From CAVDRM01 sp963626285 (GTDB lineage: Bacteria; Bacillota; Clostridia; Christensenellales; Aristaeellaceae), in assembly GCA_963626285.1 (NCBI GenBank), contig CAVFWQ010000001.1, positions 1 to 64,000 of the forward strand: 64,000 nt of DNA, written 5' to 3'. Made by a program: the position numbers and the translations under genes. Below the pieces are notes generated by a model. The model was not told the DNA's origin. It worked only from the letters and a program-made list of their open reading frames with translations, and searched no databases. This document shows, in pieces, positions 51,988-58,858 of this stretch (position 1 is the first letter of the stretch; the number at the start of each line of letters is the position of its first letter).

Positions 51988-52103
51988 CATCAGGCGAGAC
52001 AGCAAACCTGATGGCTGTCAGGTGTCGCGCTACTCCCAAAGAAGTTAATCTTAAGAAATAACCGCTAACCTACGGCAAAAGAGGGTGGCGGTTATTTCTT
52101 CTT
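51988..52103 (+). ncRNA. Candidate type I antitoxin RNA, antisense to the 3' end of the toxin mRNA
   Basis: It should begin near 51990 and end at the stem AAATAACCGC (52056-52065)/GCGGTTATTT (52088-52097), followed by CTTCTTC. The 5' end folds as CATCAGG/CCTGATG (51988-52013). It overlaps the last codons and the 3' end of the peptide mRNA, the arrangement of txpA/RatA, bsrG/SR4 and par-pAD1 systems. Confidence 0.6.
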
Positions 52104-52175
52104 CATCACGCTGATGATTCCGAGAATAACAACGGCTAAAAGGTTTAACAAAGCCAGAATTTCTTCTGTTGTCAC
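52092..52175 (-). CDS. 27-aa hydrophobic peptide, candidate type I toxin (holin-like toxin type)
   Basis: GTG 52175 opens a 27-codon frame: a short N-terminus with two Glu, a membrane helix of about 19 residues (LALLNLLAVVILGIISV) and a KKK end. This is the form of BsrG/TxpA and Hol_Tox-like toxins, which insert in the membrane. A ribosome site GGGGGG lies 9 bases upstream, and CCTTT/AAAGG around TTCGG can close it, a usual feature of type I toxin mRNAs. The stop codon lies inside the shared terminator stem. It has its own promoter on the minus strand and an antisense RNA on the plus strand. Confidence 0.65.
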   Translation of the reverse strand: MTTEEILALLNLLAVVILGIISVMKKK

Positions 52176-52253
52176 GCCTTATCGCCCCCCTTTCCGAAAA
52201 AGGAGCAGCGCCGTTCTGTCTCGCCCTCACCGAATGATTGCTCATTCAGCATG

Positions 52254-52286
52254 ATTATATTAAGGCATGCATGCGTCTTCTGTCAA
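52254..52286 (-). promoter_or_regulatory. Promoter of the small peptide gene
   Basis: TTGACA (52281-52286) on the minus strand with TAATAT about 18 bp on, overlapping TATAAT (52254-52259). The exact -10 is uncertain. The leader has the hairpin GAATGA-GCAA-TCATTC. Confidence 0.5.
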
Positions 52287-52296
52287 TGCTTCTCTT

Positions 52297-52713
52297 TTAA
52301 GCATACAGCGCCGCCAGAAGCAGGCAGGACAGCAAAATCATGCCCGCGCCGATGACCAAAAGGAAATACTGCGGCTTTTGGCGCTGCGCTTCCTTCTCGG
52401 CCTTATAATCGGCGTAGTGCTGGTACTTGCGCCCGTGGTGAAAGGGGACGAGCACCGCCAAATTTTTGATGCCGTAGGCGAGGATGTCAAAAAAGCCGGT
52501 CGTGGAGACCCAGAGCATCGCGCCCACGCCGCCGAGGAACACGCCGGATACGAAAAAGCCGTCGCACAGGGCGCTTACATTGGTCTTCACGGGCTGCCCA
52601 AAGCCAAAGCCGCGGACACACGCAAAGATTGCCGCTATCGCAAGGGCGATTCCCACAGACCAAAGGTTCCGCCGCATCCTGCTCTTTTTTTCAGGGGCTT
52701 GTTTTTCCGACAT
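52297..52713 (-). CDS. DUF3899 family membrane protein
   Basis: A 138-aa protein with three predicted membrane helices: about 18-38, 49-75 (VSALCDGFFVSGVFLGGVGAML) and 115-137. DGFFVSGVFLGGVGAMLWVSTTGFFDILAYG is the typical block of DUF3899, a family without known function in Firmicutes. ATG 52713 follows GGGAG; a GTG two codons upstream is possible. A terminator separates it from the ABC operon. Confidence 0.8.
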   Translation of the reverse strand: MSEKQAPEKKSRMRRNLWSVGIALAIAAIFACVRGFGFGQPVKTNVSALCDGFFVSGVFLGGVGAMLWVSTTGFFDILAYGIKNLAVLVPFHHGRKYQHYADYKAEKEAQRQKPQYFLLVIGAGMILLSCLLLAALYA

Positions 52714-52726
52714 AGGCACTCCCTTA

Positions 52727-52770
52727 CAGAAAACCGGCCGCAGAATATCCTCATCAATACCCTGCGGCCG
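52727..52770 (-). terminator. Terminator of the second Opp operon
   Basis: CGGCCGCAG and CTGCGGCCG (arms 52762-52770 and 52735-52743) form a perfect 9-bp stem on the minus strand, followed by GTTTTCTG, 15 bp behind the ATPase stop. Confidence 0.82.
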
Positions 52771-52784
52771 TTTAAGTCAAAGCC

Positions 52785-53981
52785 TTACAGATTTAATTCC
52801 TTCCGATACTGCGCATATTCCGCGTCATTGCAGTGCACAAAGTGGCCGGGCAGAATCTCGCGCAGGCTCGGCTTATCGTCGCCGGTGTAATCGTGCGCGG
52901 ACAGCGGGTCATAGCGCATACGGGTGCGCTTCTTCTCGCTGATGGGGTCGGGCAGCGGGATGGCGGACAGAAGGCTGCGCGTGTACGGGTGCAGCGGATG
53001 GGCGAACAGCTCGTCCGAGGTCGCCAGCTCCACCATCTTGCCGTAGTACATCACCCCGATGCGGTCGGAGAAGTACTTGACGACCGACAGGTCATGCGCG
53101 ATGAACAGGATGGTCAGCCCAAGCTGCTCTCTCAAATCGTTCAGCAGGTTGATGACCTGCGCCTGAATGGACACGTCCAGGGCGCTCACGGGCTCGTCGG
53201 CGATCAGCATATCCGGGTGCATGATGACCGAGCGGGCAATGCCGATGCGCTGCTTTTGGCCGCCGGAAAATTCGTGCGGATAGCGGCCAGCATGCTCGCG
53301 GGTCAGGCCCACCAGCTCCAATATCTCGTACACCTTTTCGTCAATGTACGCCCTGTCCCGAACGCCGTTGATGATGAGCCCCTCGGCGATAATCTCCTTC
53401 ACCGTCATGCGGGGGTTCAAAGAAGCGACGGGGTCCTGAAAGATCATCTGAATGTTGGTGATCAGCTTGGTCTTCTTCGCAATGCGGCGGTCTTCCCGAT
53501 ACTTTTTCCGAAGCTCCGCCTTGTCCGCGTCCGAGACGGCTGCTGCGGCCTTTTCCTTGTATTCCTCGTCGATTTGGGCGACCAGCTTATCGGCATAGTC
53601 GCGGTCGGAATGCTTCTGGTCGTGCTTTGCTTCGGCGATCTGCCGCTTGTTCTCGGCGATGACCTGCTGCAGCTCCGTCTTCCGCTGCGGGGAAGCCTTC
53701 TTCATCTCCGCCCTGGCTGCCCTGATGTTCTCCGTATAGGAGAGCGTACCGGCGCAGATGCGCTGCCCCTTAAAGTAAATGCTGCCGGAGGTGATGTCGT
53801 AGATCTTGATGATGGAGCGGCCGGTCGTGGTCTTGCCGCAGCCGGATTCGCCGACGAGACCGAAGACCTCGCCGCGCTTGATGTCAAAGCTCACGTCATC
53901 GACAGCCTTGGTGGGGCCGAAATACTGGCACAGATGCTCAACGCGCAGCAAGGGCTGCTGAGTGTCCATGTTGCTGCTCAT
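52785..53981 (-). CDS. Opp-type ABC transporter ATP-binding protein (OppF position) with helical insertion
   Basis: A 398-aa ATPase. Walker A GESGCGKTTTG is near residue 44-54. Between it and the Q-loop (MIFQDPVASLNP, about 179-190) lies an insertion, residues ~85-172, made of charged Lys/Glu/Ala-rich helices, likely a coiled coil. Signature FSGGQKQRIGIARSV, Walker B MLIADEPVSALD and FIAHDLSV are intact, so it should be an active ATPase. It is the last gene of the operon and follows the OppD-like gene without a gap. Confidence 0.92.
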   Translation of the reverse strand: MSSNMDTQQPLLRVEHLCQYFGPTKAVDDVSFDIKRGEVFGLVGESGCGKTTTGRSIIKIYDITSGSIYFKGQRICAGTLSYTENIRAARAEMKKASPQRKTELQQVIAENKRQIAEAKHDQKHSDRDYADKLVAQIDEEYKEKAAAAVSDADKAELRKKYREDRRIAKKTKLITNIQMIFQDPVASLNPRMTVKEIIAEGLIINGVRDRAYIDEKVYEILELVGLTREHAGRYPHEFSGGQKQRIGIARSVIMHPDMLIADEPVSALDVSIQAQVINLLNDLREQLGLTILFIAHDLSVVKYFSDRIGVMYYGKMVELATSDELFAHPLHPYTRSLLSAIPLPDPISEKKRTRMRYDPLSAHDYTGDDKPSLREILPGHFVHCNDAEYAQYRKELNL

Positions 53982-56108
53982 TTACTCCACCTCCGCTTTC
54001 TTCATGCGCTCGATCCGCGCCTTGATGATTTGGGGCATCTCGACCTTCGGGGCGTCCGGATGCAGCAGCCAGGTGGCGGCGCTGTGTGTCTCGGACACCT
54101 TGAACATGGGCGGCTGCTCCTCAAAATCAATCTTCATGGCATAGCGGTTGCGGTCGGCAAAGGCGTCGCCCTTGGGCGGATAAATCATGTTCGGCGGCGT
54201 GCCGGGGATGGACTCCAGCTTCTCCTTCGTGTCCAGATCCGGCATGGAGGAAAGGAGCGCCCATGTATAGGGATGGCGCGGGTCATAGAAGATGTCGTTC
54301 GCCGTGCCGTATTCGACGATTTTGCCCGCGTACATGACGGCGATGTCGTCCGCCATGTTCGCCACCACGCCGAGGTCATGGGTGATGAAGATGATGGACA
54401 GGTTGCGCTCCTTCTTCAGCTTGTTGATAAGCTCCAGGATCTGCGCCTGAATGGTCACGTCCAGCGCCGTGGTCGGCTCGTCGCAAATCAGGATATCGGG
54501 GTCTGCGGCCAAAGCGATGGCAATGACGATGCGCTGGCGCATGCCGCCCGAAAATTCAAACGGGTACTGGTAGAAGCGGGTGCGCGGCTCATGGATGCCG
54601 ACCTCCTCCATCAGGTGGATGGCCTTTTCCTTCGCCATGCCCTTGGTGATGCGGTACACGGCCTGCGACGCCTTTTCCTTGAAAAAGTCGATCAGCGCGA
54701 TGCTGCGGGCATGGAAATCCACGCTCTCGGAGGCTTCGATATAGGCGGTATAGCGCTCGATCAGGCGGTCGATGACCGTCATGATGTTGTCCTTCAGGTC
54801 ATTCAAATCATAGACGTTCTTCGGGATGACCTTCCACTCCACGCTCTTTCCGCGGGCAATGAGACGCTCGCGGCGGCGGGTCTGGCGGTTGAAGCGCGCC
54901 TCCTCGCGGGGGTTATTGTGCATATGGAAGAAGTACTGGTCAATGGCATGGTCAAGGCTCGTGCCGAAGGCATAGGCCGCGCTGTCCTTGATGACCTCCA
55001 GACGGTCAATGGACGCTTCGATCTGCCTGGTCAGGTCCCTGCACAGGGTCTTGGCGCCGCCCTTGTCAAAATCGCCGAGGTAGTAGGTGCGCGCCTTTTG
55101 GAGCGACTCCACAACCTTGCGCTTTTCCTCCAGCGCGGTCATGTAGGAATGCCGAACGCCCTTTTCCTCCAGAGCGATGAACTCCAGCATGAAGTTGTCG
55201 TCCAGATACCGGAGCACCTCCTCATTGACCTCGTCAATGGGACGGCCGCTCAGGTCGGCGCCGGGATTTTTGTACATATAATAGCCGATGCGGAAAAAGT
55301 CCGGCCTTGTCTGCCCTGTCATTTCGGTGAGCAGACCGCGCAGGGACTGCATGGCCTTGAGCGCATCGTCCTGATCTCCCTTGGCTGCGTGCAGCTCGGC
55401 CGCCGCATTCTGAAGCTGCGCCTTAAAGTGGCTCGTCAGGTAGGGGTTGCGGATGCGCTTCAAACGTCCGGCGAACTCCTTGAGCCGCGCATTATAATCG
55501 ATGGTCTGCTTCTTTTCGGCCTTGAAGAGGGTATCCTCGATGAGGGACAAAAGGTCGGCCGCCGCGGAATGGTCGATGTTGTACGCCTGCTCCAGCTTGG
55601 TCGCCTGAATGTTGAACTTGTCAAAGGTCGCGCACAGCTCATTGATGCGTGCTGCCTCCGTGGGCGCGCTGGCGGCCAGCATGTGCGTCTTTAACAGGCG
55701 CAGCATATCGTTGAATTCCTTCCGCGCCTCGCGCCGCGAAGCCTTGTTCTTCAGCAGCATGGCTTCCGTTATCTGCTTGCCGATTTTGACGATGGGGTTC
55801 AGGGAGGACAGCGGATCTTGGAAAATCATGGAAATTTTATCGCCGCGCAGCTTGTGCAGAACGTCCTCCGGCACGCGCAGCAAATCCTTGCCGTCGTAGA
55901 GGATCTCACCGCCCTCGACGATGGCATTGCCCGCCAGGATACCGATGACAGCCTTGGAGGTGACGGACTTGCCCGAGCCCGATTCGCCGACGATGGCCAG
56001 CGTCTTGCCGCGCTCCAGATCAAAGGAAATATCGCGCACGGCCTTCAGCGTGCCGCTGTTGGTGCGGAAGGCGACCTTTAATTTCTTTACCTCAAGAATC
56101 TTATCCAT
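53982..56108 (-). CDS. Opp-type ABC transporter ATP-binding protein (OppD position) with ~365-residue internal insertion
   Basis: A 708-aa ATPase, about twice the usual length. Walker A GESGSGKS is at 41-48 and the Q-loop MIFQDPLSSLNP at 94-105. An almost all-helical region (about 125-490) then interrupts the helical subdomain. The signature FSGGMRQR (519-526), Walker B DILICDEPTTALD (538-550) and FITHDLG follow in normal order. The insert is rich in Glu, Lys, Arg, Leu and Tyr and has no motif I know. The C-terminal Cys cluster of OppD is missing. All ATPase motifs are intact, so the insert is an addition, not a broken gene. Confidence 0.92.
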   Translation of the reverse strand: MDKILEVKKLKVAFRTNSGTLKAVRDISFDLERGKTLAIVGESGSGKSVTSKAVIGILAGNAIVEGGEILYDGKDLLRVPEDVLHKLRGDKISMIFQDPLSSLNPIVKIGKQITEAMLLKNKASRREARKEFNDMLRLLKTHMLAASAPTEAARINELCATFDKFNIQATKLEQAYNIDHSAAADLLSLIEDTLFKAEKKQTIDYNARLKEFAGRLKRIRNPYLTSHFKAQLQNAAAELHAAKGDQDDALKAMQSLRGLLTEMTGQTRPDFFRIGYYMYKNPGADLSGRPIDEVNEEVLRYLDDNFMLEFIALEEKGVRHSYMTALEEKRKVVESLQKARTYYLGDFDKGGAKTLCRDLTRQIEASIDRLEVIKDSAAYAFGTSLDHAIDQYFFHMHNNPREEARFNRQTRRRERLIARGKSVEWKVIPKNVYDLNDLKDNIMTVIDRLIERYTAYIEASESVDFHARSIALIDFFKEKASQAVYRITKGMAKEKAIHLMEEVGIHEPRTRFYQYPFEFSGGMRQRIVIAIALAADPDILICDEPTTALDVTIQAQILELINKLKKERNLSIIFITHDLGVVANMADDIAVMYAGKIVEYGTANDIFYDPRHPYTWALLSSMPDLDTKEKLESIPGTPPNMIYPPKGDAFADRNRYAMKIDFEEQPPMFKVSETHSAATWLLHPDAPKVEMPQIIKARIERMKKAEVE

Positions 56109-56111
56109 GCG

Positions 56112-57686
56112 TCAATCCTCCACTCCGCGCAGCGACGGGTTGAACGCGTCGCGCAGTCCATTGCCGAACAGGTTAAAGCAAATCATGAGCAGGGACAGAA
56201 TGAGCGCCGGATAAATCATCAGGTGCGGGTAGTTCGTCCAGATGCTGCTGGCATCGGAAAGCAGCGTGCCAAGGGACGTCGTTTCGGCAGAACCCAATTT
56301 TACGATGCCCAGATAGCTCAGCATGCTCTCGGAGTTGATGACGCCCGGAATGACCAGCGCGCTGGATGTGATGATCGTGCCCAGAGAATTGGGGAAGATG
56401 TGCTTCCAGATGATGCGCCTGTCGCTCGCGCCCAGGGTGCGCGCCGCCATGACGTATTCCTGATTCTTGAAGCGGTAGAACTGCGTCCTGACGCGGTACG
56501 CGGTGCCTATCCACCCGGTCAAAACGAAGGCGAACAAAAGGCTCGGCACGGCGCCGACCTTCGCCGACAGGTGAATCTGGAACAGCGTCGCCACGATGAT
56601 GAAGGGAACGCCCGACAGAATGTCGCTGATGCGGTCGAGGATAAGGTCCACCACGCCACCGTAGTAGCCCTGCACCGCGCCGTAGATCGCGCCGATGAAG
56701 AAGTTGATGACGGACACGCACACGGCGACCAGAAGGCTTAATTTGATACCGCCCGCCATGCGCAGGGCAAGGTCATAGCCCTGGCTGTCCGTGCCCAGGA
56801 AATAGCTGGGCTCAAAGCCGTTCTTATAACGGTAATAGTTGTAGTACAGAACGCGCACCTTGTACTGCGCGGTCTCGAACGTGCCGCCGCCCGCGTACTC
56901 ATAATAGATGAGGTTGCCGGCCGCGTCGCGCTTGTAGTTGTCTTCCAGCACGGTATCGGCCTCGTAGGAAAGCTCCTCGGCCTTGCCCTTTTCATTGATG
57001 CGCACGGGCGTGCTCTTCTTGGTCTTGTACCAGTTGTTGGCATCGCTCGCATCCACGTTGTAGCTGTTGTCCTCGACCAGGGGATAGAAGACATGGTAGC
57101 CGGTCTCCTGCTCCCACTGAAGAATCTTCTGATACTCGCCCTGCTCCAGGCTCAGGTACTTGAAGCCGACCTCAAGGTAGGTATCGATCTTGCCGGTAAA
57201 GTTCTTGGTGACTTTCTTGCCGGCCTTCTTTTCCACGGGGTCGCTGACGGAGAGCATGGGCTGGTAGTAGCTTTTTAGGCCGTCCCCGATGGTGACTTCA
57301 CGGCCGTCATACGCCTCCGCGCCCACGCCGACGGCCACGGCCTTGAAAAGCCCCTTTTCGGAGAAGGCGCGGGTCGTGCCGCCGTCAAAAATGCCGTAGG
57401 GACGAAGGGAGAGCACCCGCGGCGCTTTCTTGGCGTAATAGGAATCCATAAAGCGGGAATCATAGCGGGTGTTGATGATGGGTGTCAAAAAGGCGAACAG
57501 CACCACGCAGATGATGATAACGGCCGCCGCCACGGAGGCATGGTTCTTGCGGAAGCGAATCCATGCATCCTTAAAATAGCCGATGGGCTTATCCTCAAAT
57601 TTTTTATCGGCGATTCTCTCGCCGGTGTGTACGAATTCAAATGCTTCCTGGGGGATCTTGGAAGCCGCCGTATATTTTTCTGACAT
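56112..57686 (-). CDS. Opp-type ABC transporter permease (OppC position) with large external domain
   Basis: A 524-aa permease; ATG 57686 is chosen because GGGGAGAAG precedes it and it does not overlap oppB. TM1 is at about 51-71. An external domain of about 220 residues (75-293, rich in Tyr, Lys, Asp) follows before FLGTDSQGYDLALRMAGG. The remaining five helices and the coupling loop (ARTLGASDRRIIWKHIFPN) are normal. The external part could touch the tethered binding protein. Confidence 0.92.
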   Translation of the reverse strand: MSEKYTAASKIPQEAFEFVHTGERIADKKFEDKPIGYFKDAWIRFRKNHASVAAAVIIICVVLFAFLTPIINTRYDSRFMDSYYAKKAPRVLSLRPYGIFDGGTTRAFSEKGLFKAVAVGVGAEAYDGREVTIGDGLKSYYQPMLSVSDPVEKKAGKKVTKNFTGKIDTYLEVGFKYLSLEQGEYQKILQWEQETGYHVFYPLVEDNSYNVDASDANNWYKTKKSTPVRINEKGKAEELSYEADTVLEDNYKRDAAGNLIYYEYAGGGTFETAQYKVRVLYYNYYRYKNGFEPSYFLGTDSQGYDLALRMAGGIKLSLLVAVCVSVINFFIGAIYGAVQGYYGGVVDLILDRISDILSGVPFIIVATLFQIHLSAKVGAVPSLLFAFVLTGWIGTAYRVRTQFYRFKNQEYVMAARTLGASDRRIIWKHIFPNSLGTIITSSALVIPGVINSESMLSYLGIVKLGSAETTSLGTLLSDASSIWTNYPHLMIYPALILSLLMICFNLFGNGLRDAFNPSLRGVED

Positions 57687-57687
57687 C

Positions 57688-58647
57688 TTACTTCTCCCCC
57701 ATTCTGATTCTCGGGTCAATAAAGCCGTAGCTGATATCCACCACGATACCGGCCAGAAGGCCGATGAAGGTGTAGAAAATGCCGTCCATCATGAACACGT
57801 CATAGTCGAACAGCCGGATGGACTTGATGTACAGCTGGCCGACGCCGGGGATGGAGAAAATCTGTTCGATGATCATCGAGCCGCCCAGAATGCCGATGAA
57901 GCTGGAGATCAGCATCGGCAGGATCGGCACCATGGCGTTTTTCATGGCATGGCGGACGGTGGCCTGGCTGCGGCTCAGGCCCTTGGTGCGCGCAAGGAGC
58001 ATATAATCGGAGGTCAGCGTTTCCGTCAGCTCCGCACGGGTGAAACGGCAAAGCCCCGCGATCTCGCCGAAGGAGAGCGCGAGCACGGGCGCGATCATGG
58101 AATAAAACATCTTCCATGTCATCCACGAGCCGCCCGCATCCGCCAAGGAATACACCTGAAGCGGAAGCCAGCCCAGCTTAAAGTACAGGAAATACTGCAC
58201 CAGAAAAGCGTAGACGTAGCTTGGAATGGACACAAACAGCATGACCATCGTGCTGATAAACGAATCCTGCCACCTGTTTTTCTTGATGGCGGCAAAGATA
58301 CCCAGCCCGATGCCCAGCGGAATGGAAAACAGAAGGGAATAGAGGTTGACCAGCACGGTTGGCAGCAGACGGTCTGTCAATACGTTCCAAGCCGGCTGAC
58401 GGAATGCGATGTACCACGACGTGCCAAAGTCCCACTTTGTCACGATGTTCTTCAGATAGATGCCGAACTGCACCAGCAAAGGCTCATCATAGCCCAGCGC
58501 GGTCCAGCGCTCCTGAATGGCCGCGGCCTGCACCTTGTCGGTGGGCAGCTCGCGGGGCAGCATTCGGATCAGCACGAATTCCATTGTGGTGATGACGAAC
58601 AACACAAAGAACATCAACAGAATTCGCTTGAGGACGTATTTTGTCAT
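57688..58647 (-). CDS. Opp-type ABC transporter permease (OppB position)
   Basis: A 319-aa permease of standard length starting with ATG 58647 behind AAAGGAGA. It has TM1 (LKRILLMFFVLFVITTMEFVL), the loop ARTKGLSRSQATVRHAMKNAM and the C-terminus GFIDPRIRM. It is the only subunit of this importer that is not enlarged. Confidence 0.93.
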   Translation of the reverse strand: MTKYVLKRILLMFFVLFVITTMEFVLIRMLPRELPTDKVQAAAIQERWTALGYDEPLLVQFGIYLKNIVTKWDFGTSWYIAFRQPAWNVLTDRLLPTVLVNLYSLLFSIPLGIGLGIFAAIKKNRWQDSFISTMVMLFVSIPSYVYAFLVQYFLYFKLGWLPLQVYSLADAGGSWMTWKMFYSMIAPVLALSFGEIAGLCRFTRAELTETLTSDYMLLARTKGLSRSQATVRHAMKNAMVPILPMLISSFIGILGGSMIIEQIFSIPGVGQLYIKSIRLFDYDVFMMDGIFYTFIGLLAGIVVDISYGFIDPRIRMGEK

Positions 58648-58723
58648 ATCATCGTCTCCTTTGGCTGTTTTTGATAAGACCATGCCGCTGATATCCTCCC
58701 GTCAGGCGGTACAGAAACAGCCG

Positions 58724-58762
58724 AAAACCATGAGAGGGGGAGAAACCCTCCCTCCCTCATGG
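58724..58762 (-). terminator. Hairpin between the binding protein and permease genes
   Basis: On the minus strand CCATGAGGGAGG pairs with CCCCCTCTCATGG (small bulges), followed by TTTTC. Two more stems (CTGCCC/GGGCAG and AGCCCC/GGGGCT) lie between it and the binding-protein gene. Partial termination would give more binding protein than permease. Confidence 0.65.
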
Positions 58763-58858
58763 GTCTTCCGAACCGGTCTTATGCCTTTTTGCCGAAAGCC
58801 CCTGCGGGGGCTGCCCGAAGGGGCAGATGCGCCGCAGGGTCATTTCGGTCAAACGACA

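Noticed and set aside
52833..55694. A 953-codon open frame on the plus strand across the second Opp ATPases
   Set aside because: Antisense to intact ABC ATPase genes whose motifs are complete; the translation is only a mirror of their codon bias.
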